Assembly: GCA_029261555.1 (NCBI GenBank)
Contig: JAJDBB010000122.1
Location: forward strand, 1-64,000
Direction of reading: 5' to 3'
DNA: 64,000 nt
DNA from: Nitrospinaceae bacterium
GTDB lineage: Bacteria > Nitrospinota > Nitrospinia > Nitrospinales > JACRGP01
Shown here: in pieces, positions 55,307 to 64,000 of the stretch
How positions within the stretch are numbered: the stretch's first letter is position 1
How the letters are laid out: every line of letters starts with the position of its first letter
The notes under the pieces: model-generated
The model's database searches: none
What the model was told of the DNA's origin: nothing
The model's input: the letters and a program-made list of their open reading frames with translations, nothing else
Translations under genes and position numbers: made by a program

Positions 55307-58177
55307 ATGGGCAAACAATACCGTGTAGCGGGAGCAGTGGTAAGTCTGGACGGCGGAGAACCGGTTTCTGAAGTTAAAGTAAGAGCCTATGATAAGGATT
55401 TCTTTCGCGACCAACCTTTAGGGGAGGCGATTACCGATAACGTGGGACGCTATGAAATCCAATTTTCCAGGGACGACTTCACCGGACCATTAATCAGGCT
55501 GGAGCGCTATCCCGATATTTTCCTCCAAATCATTGACGACAAGGGCAAAATAATTTACTCCACCGAAAACTCGGTCGTGGTGAATGCGGGGCGCGATACG
55601 AGAATTGACGTCGCCATACCTCTGATTCAAAAATCTAAAGAACTTGGGATGGTTTTTGTTGGCGGCGAGCCTGTAAATTTAAGCTATGCCGCAAAACTGA
55701 CCGCTCAGGATTTAGTCGAAGCCTATCGTTACTGGCGACGGCGAAAAACAAAGTTAACCAGGCCTGATCTGGTAAAACTCGCTTTTCCAGGGTTGCATTT
55801 AAAAAGGGACCCCGATGACGATTGCGGCGAGGGGTATGGCGAAGTCTTTCGCCAATTCCTGGAGGAGCGCGGTTCCTTAAAAATGTTATTGGATACAGAC
55901 GCCGACGATTTACCCGTCGGCGCCGACGTCCTTTGGTTTTTTACCGACAATATTTCCGTAAAATATACCATCGACGCGGGCTTTCCCGACGACGCCGTTG
56001 ATCCAACCGTGCCGGCCGCCGATACGGCTTATGCGTTGACTGATGGAACGGCGCTGGGAACCTTGCGCGCCAACCTTGCAGACCTCCACGCCGATAACAC
56101 AACCCTTGCTCCAATTTACATTCAAAAAGTCGGGTTATTGGCTGAATACGCCTTGACGTCGTTTCTTAACGCTCCTTTCTCGCTGAGAGACGCCAGAAAT
56201 GGAGCGACGCGCATGGAATACAGAATCCTGGAACAGCCTCCAAACATTGCCGGCAGGACCAGCCCTTCCCGGACCTATGTCGAGGTTGGACCCGCAAACT
56301 CGGATACACAAAACTCCTTTACGGTTCCTCACGAACTCTTCCACCAGTTTCAATATCGTTACAACGACGTCGGCACGCGTTCCGGTATTTACGGGATTGT
56401 GCGAGAGGGCGGGGCGCGGTTTGGAACTGAAAGTATTAACGATCAACCCAACCGCTATATAGATACCGGCAAAAAGATTTTGAATGAACCGGAGCAGTCC
56501 CTTGTAAGCCCCGTCGGGGTGAAAAACCCCATCCGCTACGCGGCGGGTTTGCTTTGGAAGTACATAGCGGAACAGCATAGTGCGATTGTGGCCGAACCGC
56601 TGGTGGGAGTTGATTCCTATAGAAAGGTACTGGAAGCGACGGCTACCGTGGAAGCAGGAGACCCGGGGGTAGGATACGCGGCCACTGCCTTGCGCGAGGC
56701 GCGAAAACAAATGCCCTGGTATGGGAGTTGGGATCAATTTTCATACTACGACGCCGCCAATACCGAACTGGGTTCGCACGAAACGACTTGGGGAAATTAT
56801 TTGGCGGCGAACTACATCCATTCCACCGCCAACCCTGCGGCAGACGCGCGTTTTGATTATCTGGAAGACGAAGATCCGGTGCCGATTGCCGCCGCCACAA
56901 CAAAACTCGCCGACTATCAGGCCAAAGTGGAAGTTAATAATGATATCTCCATAGGCCAGGGAGGAAGCGTTTCAAGAACCCAGAACAATCATAAAGCCTG
57001 GGCCGCACGTTATTATCGCGTTACCCCGGACGCCGGTTCCCCGCCTCGCATGTTAAGGATTAATTTCTCCACTGCGGGAGGGATGACGGATCCACTGGTC
57101 CAAATACTCAGGTTCGACGCCGGTAACGCTCTGATGGATATAAGTCGTTCCGATCAGGCAACCTATTCCAAGACAATCAACATGAACGGCGTCGGCAATG
57201 TCGTGGCGATTGTTGGAAGCAGGGAAAATAGTGGAGACTACACGATCGACTTTGAGGAAATTGCCAGCGAGACGGACGTTCACGTAACGCGATGGAATTC
57301 ATCGGTCGGCACGGAGTATCAAATTGATCCCAAAGGTTGGTCCTGGACCTGGGCGTCTCCCGACGTAATGGTGGATAACGACGACGACGGTTTAGCGGAC
57401 TCGGAAGTGTTTTTTGATCAAAACAACAACCTGAAAGTCAGATTGCGCAATCGCGGGAACGCGCCGGCAAACAATATTGGAATTGAGTTTTTTTATCAAA
57501 ACGCAACGCCTTCTCTTTCTGCAGCGGCATGGATACCGGTTGAAAACAGCGCCGGCGTTGTTCAAACCATAACCGGCGAAACGCTGGACGCGTCTGGCGG
57601 AGCGGATGATGAGAAATGGTTTGGGGTGGATTGGGCGCCCGCTAACGACGGCTCCGGCAGTAAACACTGGTGCGTTAAGGTTGTGATTACAGTTCCCGGC
57701 GATCCTAATAATGATAATAAAATGGTATTGAATAATTTTGGAAACGTGATCGTCGCCCCCGACGCCGATTCAAATGAGTTTAAAATATTAGCGCGATACC
57801 CCCGCTTTGTCTGGGAGTTTGAAACATTTGTCGTCCCTCGCGGACCCAAGTGGACTATCGATTTCCCCGACGATCTTAAAATTGATTTGGTGAAAGACCA
57901 TAGCGCTAAAAAAGATAAATCGAGCTTTTGTAAATCGCGTTTGGTCGCTCCTTTTCCTGATAGAGCCGCTTTGCCCAGCGTTAAGCCGTCGGTGATGAAA
58001 AAAGCAAAACAATTTGACGGCAAGTCGGGGTTGCTCAAACCAAGACCTAATGAATTTTATCCAACCCCTAAAAAAGCTCTTCCGCCAGGCGTCGATCCAG
58101 AATCCCTGGTTACCGTAGCCTACAAGGTCAACGGTGAAATCATCGGAGGAGTCAGTTATCGGTTGGTGGAAAAATAA
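55307..58177 (+). CDS. Large protein with transthyretin-like N-terminus, HExxH motif and CARDB-like region
   Basis: GAVVSLDGGEPVSEVKVRAYDKD; VPHELFHQFQYRYND; NNLKVRLRNRGNAPANNIGIEFFY. Confidence 0.7.
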   Translation: MGKQYRVAGAVVSLDGGEPVSEVKVRAYDKDFFRDQPLGEAITDNVGRYEIQFSRDDFTGPLIRLERYPDIFLQIIDDKGKIIYSTENSVVVNAGRDTRIDVAIPLIQKSKELGMVFVGGEPVNLSYAAKLTAQDLVEAYRYWRRRKTKLTRPDLVKLAFPGLHLKRDPDDDCGEGYGEVFRQFLEERGSLKMLLDTDADDLPVGADVLWFFTDNISVKYTIDAGFPDDAVDPTVPAADTAYALTDGTALGTLRANLADLHADNTTLAPIYIQKVGLLAEYALTSFLNAPFSLRDARNGATRMEYRILEQPPNIAGRTSPSRTYVEVGPANSDTQNSFTVPHELFHQFQYRYNDVGTRSGIYGIVREGGARFGTESINDQPNRYIDTGKKILNEPEQSLVSPVGVKNPIRYAAGLLWKYIAEQHSAIVAEPLVGVDSYRKVLEATATVEAGDPGVGYAATALREARKQMPWYGSWDQFSYYDAANTELGSHETTWGNYLAANYIHSTANPAADARFDYLEDEDPVPIAAATTKLADYQAKVEVNNDISIGQGGSVSRTQNNHKAWAARYYRVTPDAGSPPRMLRINFSTAGGMTDPLVQILRFDAGNALMDISRSDQATYSKTINMNGVGNVVAIVGSRENSGDYTIDFEEIASETDVHVTRWNSSVGTEYQIDPKGWSWTWASPDVMVDNDDDGLADSEVFFDQNNNLKVRLRNRGNAPANNIGIEFFYQNATPSLSAAAWIPVENSAGVVQTITGETLDASGGADDEKWFGVDWAPANDGSGSKHWCVKVVITVPGDPNNDNKMVLNNFGNVIVAPDADSNEFKILARYPRFVWEFETFVVPRGPKWTIDFPDDLKIDLVKDHSAKKDKSSFCKSRLVAPFPDRAALPSVKPSVMKKAKQFDGKSGLLKPRPNEFYPTPKKALPPGVDPESLVTVAYKVNGEIIGGVSYRLVEK

Positions 58178-58304
58178 ATAAGGATAAATCAAGATGTTTG
58201 CGAATTACTATTTATAACGGGAGGGGTTTCATATTCATCAAATATTATTGCAAACCGCGCTTCGTGTTTATAGAATAGCCGGATTGCTGGCGGCAGGGGC
58301 AGTA

Positions 58305-58413
58305 GGCGCTGGCGAAGCGCCGAGGCAAGTAAGAAAACTGTTACGGCAAATGCTGGAGCTACATTGGGTTTGCAAATCAAAAACATTGCCGCCACGGCGA
58401 GTGGTGGCGAGGC
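58305..58413. repeat. Dispersed palindrome-capped repeat, short form
   Basis: GGCGCTGGCGAAGCGCC .. TGCTGGAGCTACATTGGGTTTGCAAATC .. CCGCCACGGCGAGTGGTGG. Confidence 0.65.
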
Positions 58414-58419
58414 CAGCTC

Positions 58420-59025
58420 ATGAAACTTATCATCAACGGCAAAGAAGTCTCCCCTCCTGAAACCGGCGAAACCCTGCAAGAAATCCTGGACGGCGTCAAA
58501 AACGAAAAGCTCGAGAAAGGCCGGTTCATCGACCGGGCCGTTTGCAACGGCGAAGACGTTTCCCTGGAACCTGGAGAACATTTAAACCTTCCCGCAGGCC
58601 AGGTTGAAACGCTGGAAATCGAAGCCCCGGAAATTCAGGGATTGATTCTCAAGAACCTTGCCAACGCGGAAGAGTATCTCGTTAAGTTGATTCCGGGGAT
58701 ACAAAAAGCCGCCGAACTGTTTCAATTGGGAAACGAGCAGGAGGCCAACCAGTATCTGGTCCATATCATCGACGGCGTCGAATGGTTTTCCCAAGTGGTA
58801 GAGACGGTGATCCTGGCCAAGCAAACCCAGCCGGAAGCGGTGCAACTTGACGAAAAGAGCCTGGTCGAACGCAAGGACCAACTATTAACCCTGTCCACGC
58901 AAATGTTGGAAGCCAACAAGAACAAGGACTGGGTCCACATGGCCGATCTGTTGGAATACGAGCTATTGCCTTACTATCAGGAATGGGCCAAAATCATCCC
59001 CGATTTGAAACAGCGCCTCAATTAA
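58420..59025 (+). CDS. Hypothetical protein
   Basis: 201 aa: short beta-rich N-terminus, helical C-terminus; no domain recognised. Confidence 0.6.
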   Translation: MKLIINGKEVSPPETGETLQEILDGVKNEKLEKGRFIDRAVCNGEDVSLEPGEHLNLPAGQVETLEIEAPEIQGLILKNLANAEEYLVKLIPGIQKAAELFQLGNEQEANQYLVHIIDGVEWFSQVVETVILAKQTQPEAVQLDEKSLVERKDQLLTLSTQMLEANKNKDWVHMADLLEYELLPYYQEWAKIIPDLKQRLN

Positions 59026-59039
59026 TCCCAGCCGACCGG

Positions 59040-62000
59040 TTAATTCACTCCCGAGAAGTTTGCGGAGCTAAACGCGCGGCTGTCCTGCATGTCGCCGATA
59101 AATTCCATGGCGAAACCCGTCGCCGTATTTGCGATCACAATCGCCCCCCAGAAACTCAAACTGCGAATATCGGCAAACCCGCCGCCGGGAATCCCCGTCC
59201 CACCCAACCGGATTAAGGGATCACTCCCCACGTCCGTGAACGCCAGCCGTCCCACACGCGAACTAGTGGAATCCGTAATTAAAAACCTGTCGTCGGGATT
59301 AGTCTCCGCATTGAAAGAAAAATTGGTGACCGTGATGAACACTTTCTGCGTGTTCCCTGCCAAAACCGTAAAATCCAGCGTTCCCTGCTGGGATCCATTC
59401 TGATTCGAAGCTTCCATCCTCACGCCGATTTGCGAATTCATGCCGGAAAGGGAGGGATGGCTCACCGCCAGGAAGGTGTACACCCCGCCTTCGGCTTGCC
59501 AATAGGGAGAAACCACCTTGGGACTCTCGACCACAATGCTGGGATTGTCCGTATTCACGAGCACATTATCAGTTCCGATTTGAAGGGGTCCCTGCCCATT
59601 CGTAACGTCCACCTGCAGGGTGCAGGATTTCGGAGACGGCGTCGAATTGGTCGGCGCCGTCCAAACCGGATTCTGCGCCGCCGCGTTGTCGAATGTCCCA
59701 GCGCTTCCCAGACCGGGGCAACTGGCGGACCAGGCGTACACCGGCGTGTCGTTCAGCAAATTATTAATCGTCAGACTTAACGTCACGGCGCTTCCGGCGG
59801 CGACGGGATTAGGCGTCCCCGTGGGACCTGTCTTAACGGTGATCGGGGTCTCCACCAGGGTCGTTCCCGCGAGAAATTTTTGATACGCGGCGACGGCTTC
59901 GGCGCCTTCGGTTTGCGTGGTGAACTCCCCGGCGCTCTGGTCGAATCCGAAAATGTTCACCAGCGTGGCCCCGTTGTTGAACATCTTGCCCAAATAAGTT
60001 TCCCAGTTGATCGTGTCGATACCTGATTGGCCGACCGTGCTCAGTTCAACGTTGGTCCCCTCCGCCGAGGCCCAGGCGACGTCGCCAAAGTTTTGAGTTT
60101 CAGTATCGAGATCGTTGAACACGTCGCCCGCCGGGTACGTGCTGAAACCGGGATTGGAAAACTGGTTGAACGCCACCCAGAACGCGCGGAACACCGTCGA
60201 ACTGGTCATGGCGCGAATTTGCGCCGTGGTATTCAGAAGTTTCAAATCGTCATACTGTTTTTTCGGGATGGGGCCGATATGGGTATAAATTTTGTCCCGC
60301 GTGATTCCCGCGTCGAACACGCCCTTGGTCCATAGCTGAATGTATTCGTAAACGATACGCTCGCGCTCGACGTCGAAATCCACCGGCGGATTGGCGGCGC
60401 TGAATCCACGCAGTCCCAGGGAGCAAAAACCGTCGGTGAGATTAGATTCCCAACCCACGATCACGCCGCCGAACAGATGTTTTTTGTTGGCCGCCAGAGC
60501 GTCGAACCGGGTTTTGATTTTCGCCCCGATAACGTCCTTGGCGAGGCGCAGGGATTCCGCCTTGATGGCCGGGCTTTCGTAACACATTTGCGGAGCCAGC
60601 GGCGGGGCGGTACCGCCGGACTTTAAATAGTCTATATCGAGAGAACCGCTTTCCGTACCGGCATAATCCTTGTTCTCGGTATTGTCGAGATTGGCCACGA
60701 ATTTATTTCCCGTGCCGTCGCCGTTATCGTCCGCGTCTTTCCAAAACAGAAAATCATGAATATGGAACACCACCGCCATGTCCTTTAAGATCGCGGTATC
60801 GAATGCCGCGTCGATAGTATCGTTGATCAATTGATCGGTATGATCGTGCGCCATAGGTCCGATGGAGAACCCAAGCGTGGGCGCAGAGGTATCGACGTCC
60901 CCGGCGTAACTCAGTTTAGCGATGAGTTTGTCCAGGGTGGTTTCCATCAGGGTTTTCAGCGCCAGGGTGGTGGTGGGACCGCCCAGGATTCCCGTCGTTA
61001 TATTGGGCGCCGAGGTGAAGACTTGGAACACAAGATATTTTTTCGGAGTGGATACTGTGGGACTGTCGCCTTGAATAGTCAGGGTGTGATAAATTTTTCT
61101 CCCCATTGCCGCAGTCGGGTAACTTGGCGTGTTGAGGATCAAGACGACGGTTTCATCCTCGGCGTCGGAGTCGTTAGTGATGGCGACGCTTATATTTTTT
61201 GTCGTTTCCCCGGCGTTGAAAGTCAGGGTTCCGTCCGCCAGAGTGTAGTCCGTGCCGCCGCCCGTCGCCGTTCCGCCTGAGACGGAATAATGCACCGAAC
61301 CTAAAAAGTCGGACGCCTCGGCCAGGGAGACCGGAACGCTGAACGTTCCGACGTTGTCCGGCGTTTTGGAAAACGACTGGTCGAATTCCACTAGCGGACC
61401 GAGGTCGTTGTCGTTAATCGTATAAGTGTGCGTGGTCTGGCTTCCTAAAGTTGCGCCGAAAGCTGGATTCAAAATTTGCAGGGTAATCGTTTCGTTGGCC
61501 TCGTCCCGAGTGTCGTCGACCACGTCGATATTGATGTTGAGCGTGGAGGCGCCGCCGTCGGTGAACGCCAGCGTGCCTGCGGCGAGAGTATAATCCGTTC
61601 CACTCCCCGTCGCTGTTCCCCCGGTGACCTGAAAATCCACGGTGACGTTCGACCCGTTGAGCGCCGCGCTCAGGGAAACGGGGATGGCCGCCGGAGTGGT
61701 TCCCTCGTCGCCGTTGGACGTGGCCGCGTCGAAGGAGATTTGCGGATCGTTGTCGGTGATGGTGAAGGTGTGGGAGAGCGGCGCGCTCAAGGTTCCCCGC
61801 GACGGATTCGATAAATCAATCACTACCGTTTCCGTGCCTTCGTCCGGCAAGTCGTCGACGATCGCCAGGGCGATGTTTTTCGTGGTCTCCCCGTTGTTGA
61901 AGGTCAACGTCCCGTTGGCGAGCGTGTAATCCGAGCCGCCGCCCGTCGCCGTGCTGGACCCTGTGTTGACGGCGTAATCGACGGTGATTGCGGAGCCGGT

Positions 62001-62537
62001 ATTGTTCGTCGGCGTCAGGGTGACAGGTATGTTCACCGTGCCGTCGCCTTCCGCGCCGCTGGAAGGCGCGCCGCCGTCGAATGCGATCAAAGGATCGTTG
62101 TCGTTGATGGTATAAGTGAACGTCGAGGTCGATCCGATGATGATGTTGCTGTTGACGGTCAGCGTGATAATGACGGTTTCCGCATTTTCAATGAGAGCGT
62201 CGTCGACGATATTGACGTTCAACGTTTTGGAAGTTTCGCCAGCGAGGAACCCCAACGTGCCGTCCGCCAGGGTGAAATCCGTTCCTCCGCCCGTGGCGGT
62301 CCCGGTCACGGTATAATTGACGATGTAGGGCGGCGTGGTGGGACTGGCCGGCAGGGTGATGGAAACATTGGCGGAGGCGGGCGAAACGCTCTCGGCGCCG
62401 TTGGCCGTAGCGGCGCCGAAATTGACCGTTGGCGCCGTCGCCGAATGGGCGGACGAAACCATAAAAAAGGCCGTCGCGAAAACGACCCAAACGATCAATA
62501 AAAACAGGCGAAGTTTAAACGCTTTGATCAAGATCAA
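59040..62537 (-). CDS. Secreted Calx-beta-repeat protein with central uncharacterised domain and shared C-terminal module
   Basis: Signal peptide; four Calx-beta-type repeats (GSxTATGGGSDYTLANGTLTFNNGETTKNI); C-terminus matches the 34339-36993 protein. Confidence 0.9.
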   Translation of the reverse strand: MILIKAFKLRLFLLIVWVVFATAFFMVSSAHSATAPTVNFGAATANGAESVSPASANVSITLPASPTTPPYIVNYTVTGTATGGGTDFTLADGTLGFLAGETSKTLNVNIVDDALIENAETVIITLTVNSNIIIGSTSTFTYTINDNDPLIAFDGGAPSSGAEGDGTVNIPVTLTPTNNTGSAITVDYAVNTGSSTATGGGSDYTLANGTLTFNNGETTKNIALAIVDDLPDEGTETVVIDLSNPSRGTLSAPLSHTFTITDNDPQISFDAATSNGDEGTTPAAIPVSLSAALNGSNVTVDFQVTGGTATGSGTDYTLAAGTLAFTDGGASTLNINIDVVDDTRDEANETITLQILNPAFGATLGSQTTHTYTINDNDLGPLVEFDQSFSKTPDNVGTFSVPVSLAEASDFLGSVHYSVSGGTATGGGTDYTLADGTLTFNAGETTKNISVAITNDSDAEDETVVLILNTPSYPTAAMGRKIYHTLTIQGDSPTVSTPKKYLVFQVFTSAPNITTGILGGPTTTLALKTLMETTLDKLIAKLSYAGDVDTSAPTLGFSIGPMAHDHTDQLINDTIDAAFDTAILKDMAVVFHIHDFLFWKDADDNGDGTGNKFVANLDNTENKDYAGTESGSLDIDYLKSGGTAPPLAPQMCYESPAIKAESLRLAKDVIGAKIKTRFDALAANKKHLFGGVIVGWESNLTDGFCSLGLRGFSAANPPVDFDVERERIVYEYIQLWTKGVFDAGITRDKIYTHIGPIPKKQYDDLKLLNTTAQIRAMTSSTVFRAFWVAFNQFSNPGFSTYPAGDVFNDLDTETQNFGDVAWASAEGTNVELSTVGQSGIDTINWETYLGKMFNNGATLVNIFGFDQSAGEFTTQTEGAEAVAAYQKFLAGTTLVETPITVKTGPTGTPNPVAAGSAVTLSLTINNLLNDTPVYAWSASCPGLGSAGTFDNAAAQNPVWTAPTNSTPSPKSCTLQVDVTNGQGPLQIGTDNVLVNTDNPSIVVESPKVVSPYWQAEGGVYTFLAVSHPSLSGMNSQIGVRMEASNQNGSQQGTLDFTVLAGNTQKVFITVTNFSFNAETNPDDRFLITDSTSSRVGRLAFTDVGSDPLIRLGGTGIPGGGFADIRSLSFWGAIVIANTATGFAMEFIGDMQDSRAFSSANFSGVN

Positions 62538-62748
62538 CCTTGTTTACGAATAACGAAAGTTGGGAGTCCCTGAAGAATTTCCGGAAAATCGGCCAAAAGG
62601 GTTATGTAAACAGGTTCAAGGAAAGGCTAAGATTTGTCAATGATCGTGTGGCGAGGCAAGCGCCTGGAAGCATTTATGAGGGGGGGAGGGAGACTACGGG
62701 TTTTGAGGAACTGGAAGGAGAGGCCAAGAACCGGCAACCAGGGTCAAG

Positions 62749-63693
62749 TCACCCTACCACCCTGTTTCTTCCCTCACTCTTAGCCTTGTAAAGGTTTTCA
62801 TCAGCCGTTTTAAACGAGTCATTATAGTCGTCAGAGCCATCGCAACTCTCGACGCCGAAACTCATGGTTACTTTCAATTGTTGACCATTAAAGTCGAAGC
62901 TCTCTTCCGCCACCCTGGCTCTGATTTTTTCCGCCAGAAGCCTGGCTCCTACTAAATCTGTAGCAGGCAATACCAGCAAAAATTCCTCGCCTCCCCAGCG
63001 GGCCAACACGTCCTGGTCTCTTGTAACCTTTTTCATTAATTGGGAAAGTTCAATTAAGATATGGTCTCCTGCCAGATGTCCGTAAGAATCGTTCAATTGT
63101 TTAAAGTGATCAATGTCTCCCAAAACCAGACAAAACGTCTCCTTACTCCTCAAGGCCCGCGTTATTTCATATTCAATTATTTCCACAATACTTCTTCGAT
63201 TAAATAATCCGGTCAAATGATCCGTTTTGGCCTGCGCATCAAGTTTTAAGTTTGCCTCCTGCAACTCCTCAATAATCTTTTTATTCTGCTTCAACAACAT
63301 CTGGATTTTTAGATGGGATTCAACGCGGACCAAAACCTCTTCCGCATTAATGGGCTTTGAAATAAAATCTACTCCGCCAGATTCAAAAGCCTTTTTGATA
63401 TCCTCGGGTTCATTTTTTTCCGTAATAAAAATTATCGGAATATCCCGAGTGTCGTCATTGCTTTTGAAATATTTTGTCGTTTCATAACCGTCCATGTTTG
63501 GCATTACTATGTCCATGAGGATCAGGTCTGGTTTTATTTCCGAAGCGACCTTCAAAGCTTGGCTCCCATCCAAAACGGCAGAAAGGGAATAATCCTGCGT
63601 TTCCAAAATAGCAATCAATAGATTCAGGTTTGCGGGATTATCGTCCACCAATAAAATTCTATGAGAATCAGGGTTTTGAATTTGATTATTCAT
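62749..63693 (-). CDS. Response regulator with GGDEF diguanylate cyclase domain
   Basis: ILLVDDNPANLNLLIAIL..ILMDIVMPNMDG; DHLTGLFNRRSIVEII; RWGGEEFLLVLP. Confidence 0.95.
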   Translation of the reverse strand: MNNQIQNPDSHRILLVDDNPANLNLLIAILETQDYSLSAVLDGSQALKVASEIKPDLILMDIVMPNMDGYETTKYFKSNDDTRDIPIIFITEKNEPEDIKKAFESGGVDFISKPINAEEVLVRVESHLKIQMLLKQNKKIIEELQEANLKLDAQAKTDHLTGLFNRRSIVEIIEYEITRALRSKETFCLVLGDIDHFKQLNDSYGHLAGDHILIELSQLMKKVTRDQDVLARWGGEEFLLVLPATDLVGARLLAEKIRARVAEESFDFNGQQLKVTMSFGVESCDGSDDYNDSFKTADENLYKAKSEGRNRVVG

Positions 63694-63805
63694 TGGAGGA
63701 GTACGCCTGAGTGGACTCGAATACGGAGCGGGACGCCCTCGGAAAAGTTTGAACGCTAAATGAAGCCTCCGCCTATTCGCCCTCTGCGGAGGAGTACGCC
63801 CAACA

Positions 63806-64000
63806 TTATTTCTTTGGCTTCCAGTTTCTCGTTAGTTCCTGAGCTTTTTCTATTTGGCTTGGGGTCATCTTTTTTTCAAGGAGATCTCTACTCTTGATCG
63901 CCTCTTCATTTTCTTGAGTCGCGGCAAGGTTGTACCACATATGCGCAAGCACATAGTCCTGAGGAACTCCCAGTCCTTCCATGTACATAAAACCCAGTTT
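63806..64000 (-). CDS. Sel1-repeat protein, C-terminal part (runs off window end)
   Basis: KLGFMYMEGLGVPQDYVLAHMWYNLAATQENEEA. Confidence 0.85.
   Translation of the reverse strand, partial: KLGFMYMEGLGVPQDYVLAHMWYNLAATQENEEAIKSRDLLEKKMTPSQIEKAQELTRNWKPKK

Overview
The window is a 64 kb stretch of Gram-negative chromosome with no rRNA operon and no CRISPR array. The taxon cannot be fixed from the sequence alone. Main blocks:
(1) 0-8 kb: AT-richer accessory zone with several truncated or frameshifted genes (DUF6868-like, RibD/DHFR-like, tyrosine recombinase, old yellow enzyme), an alpha/beta hydrolase, a zinc-type alcohol dehydrogenase, a histidine phosphatase and a protoglobin-PsiE-like fusion.
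(2) A tRNA-Leu(TAA), followed by two orphan proteins, an LRR protein and a stand-alone nuoB.
(3) A secreted CxxCH + HExxH protein and a small T6SS fragment (tssJ, tssK, zinc-ribbon vWA).
(4) A complete chemosensory cluster (2x CheW, heme-motif MCP, CheB, CheR-TPR, CheA-REC) continuing into a REC-GAF-PAS-class III cyclase and a lone cNMP-binding protein.
(5) modABC with a perfect ModE-type dyad.
(6) Two large secreted proteins (SBBP-repeat and Calx-beta) that end in the same ~160 aa C-terminal module.
(7) A surface-glycan cluster (WbqC, radical SAM, GT2/GT4, several methyltransferases).
(8) DDAH, PilZ, HDOD, flagellin, a 956 aa HExxH protein and a REC-GGDEF protein.
The strongest unexplained signal is a dispersed repeat family. 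Short GC-rich stem-loops with interchangeable sequences cap a conserved ~70-130 bp body. They repeatedly sit directly against stop codons and in places supply protein termini (DDAH N-terminus, ModA and WbqC C-termini). All family assignments come from reading the sequence; no database search was run.
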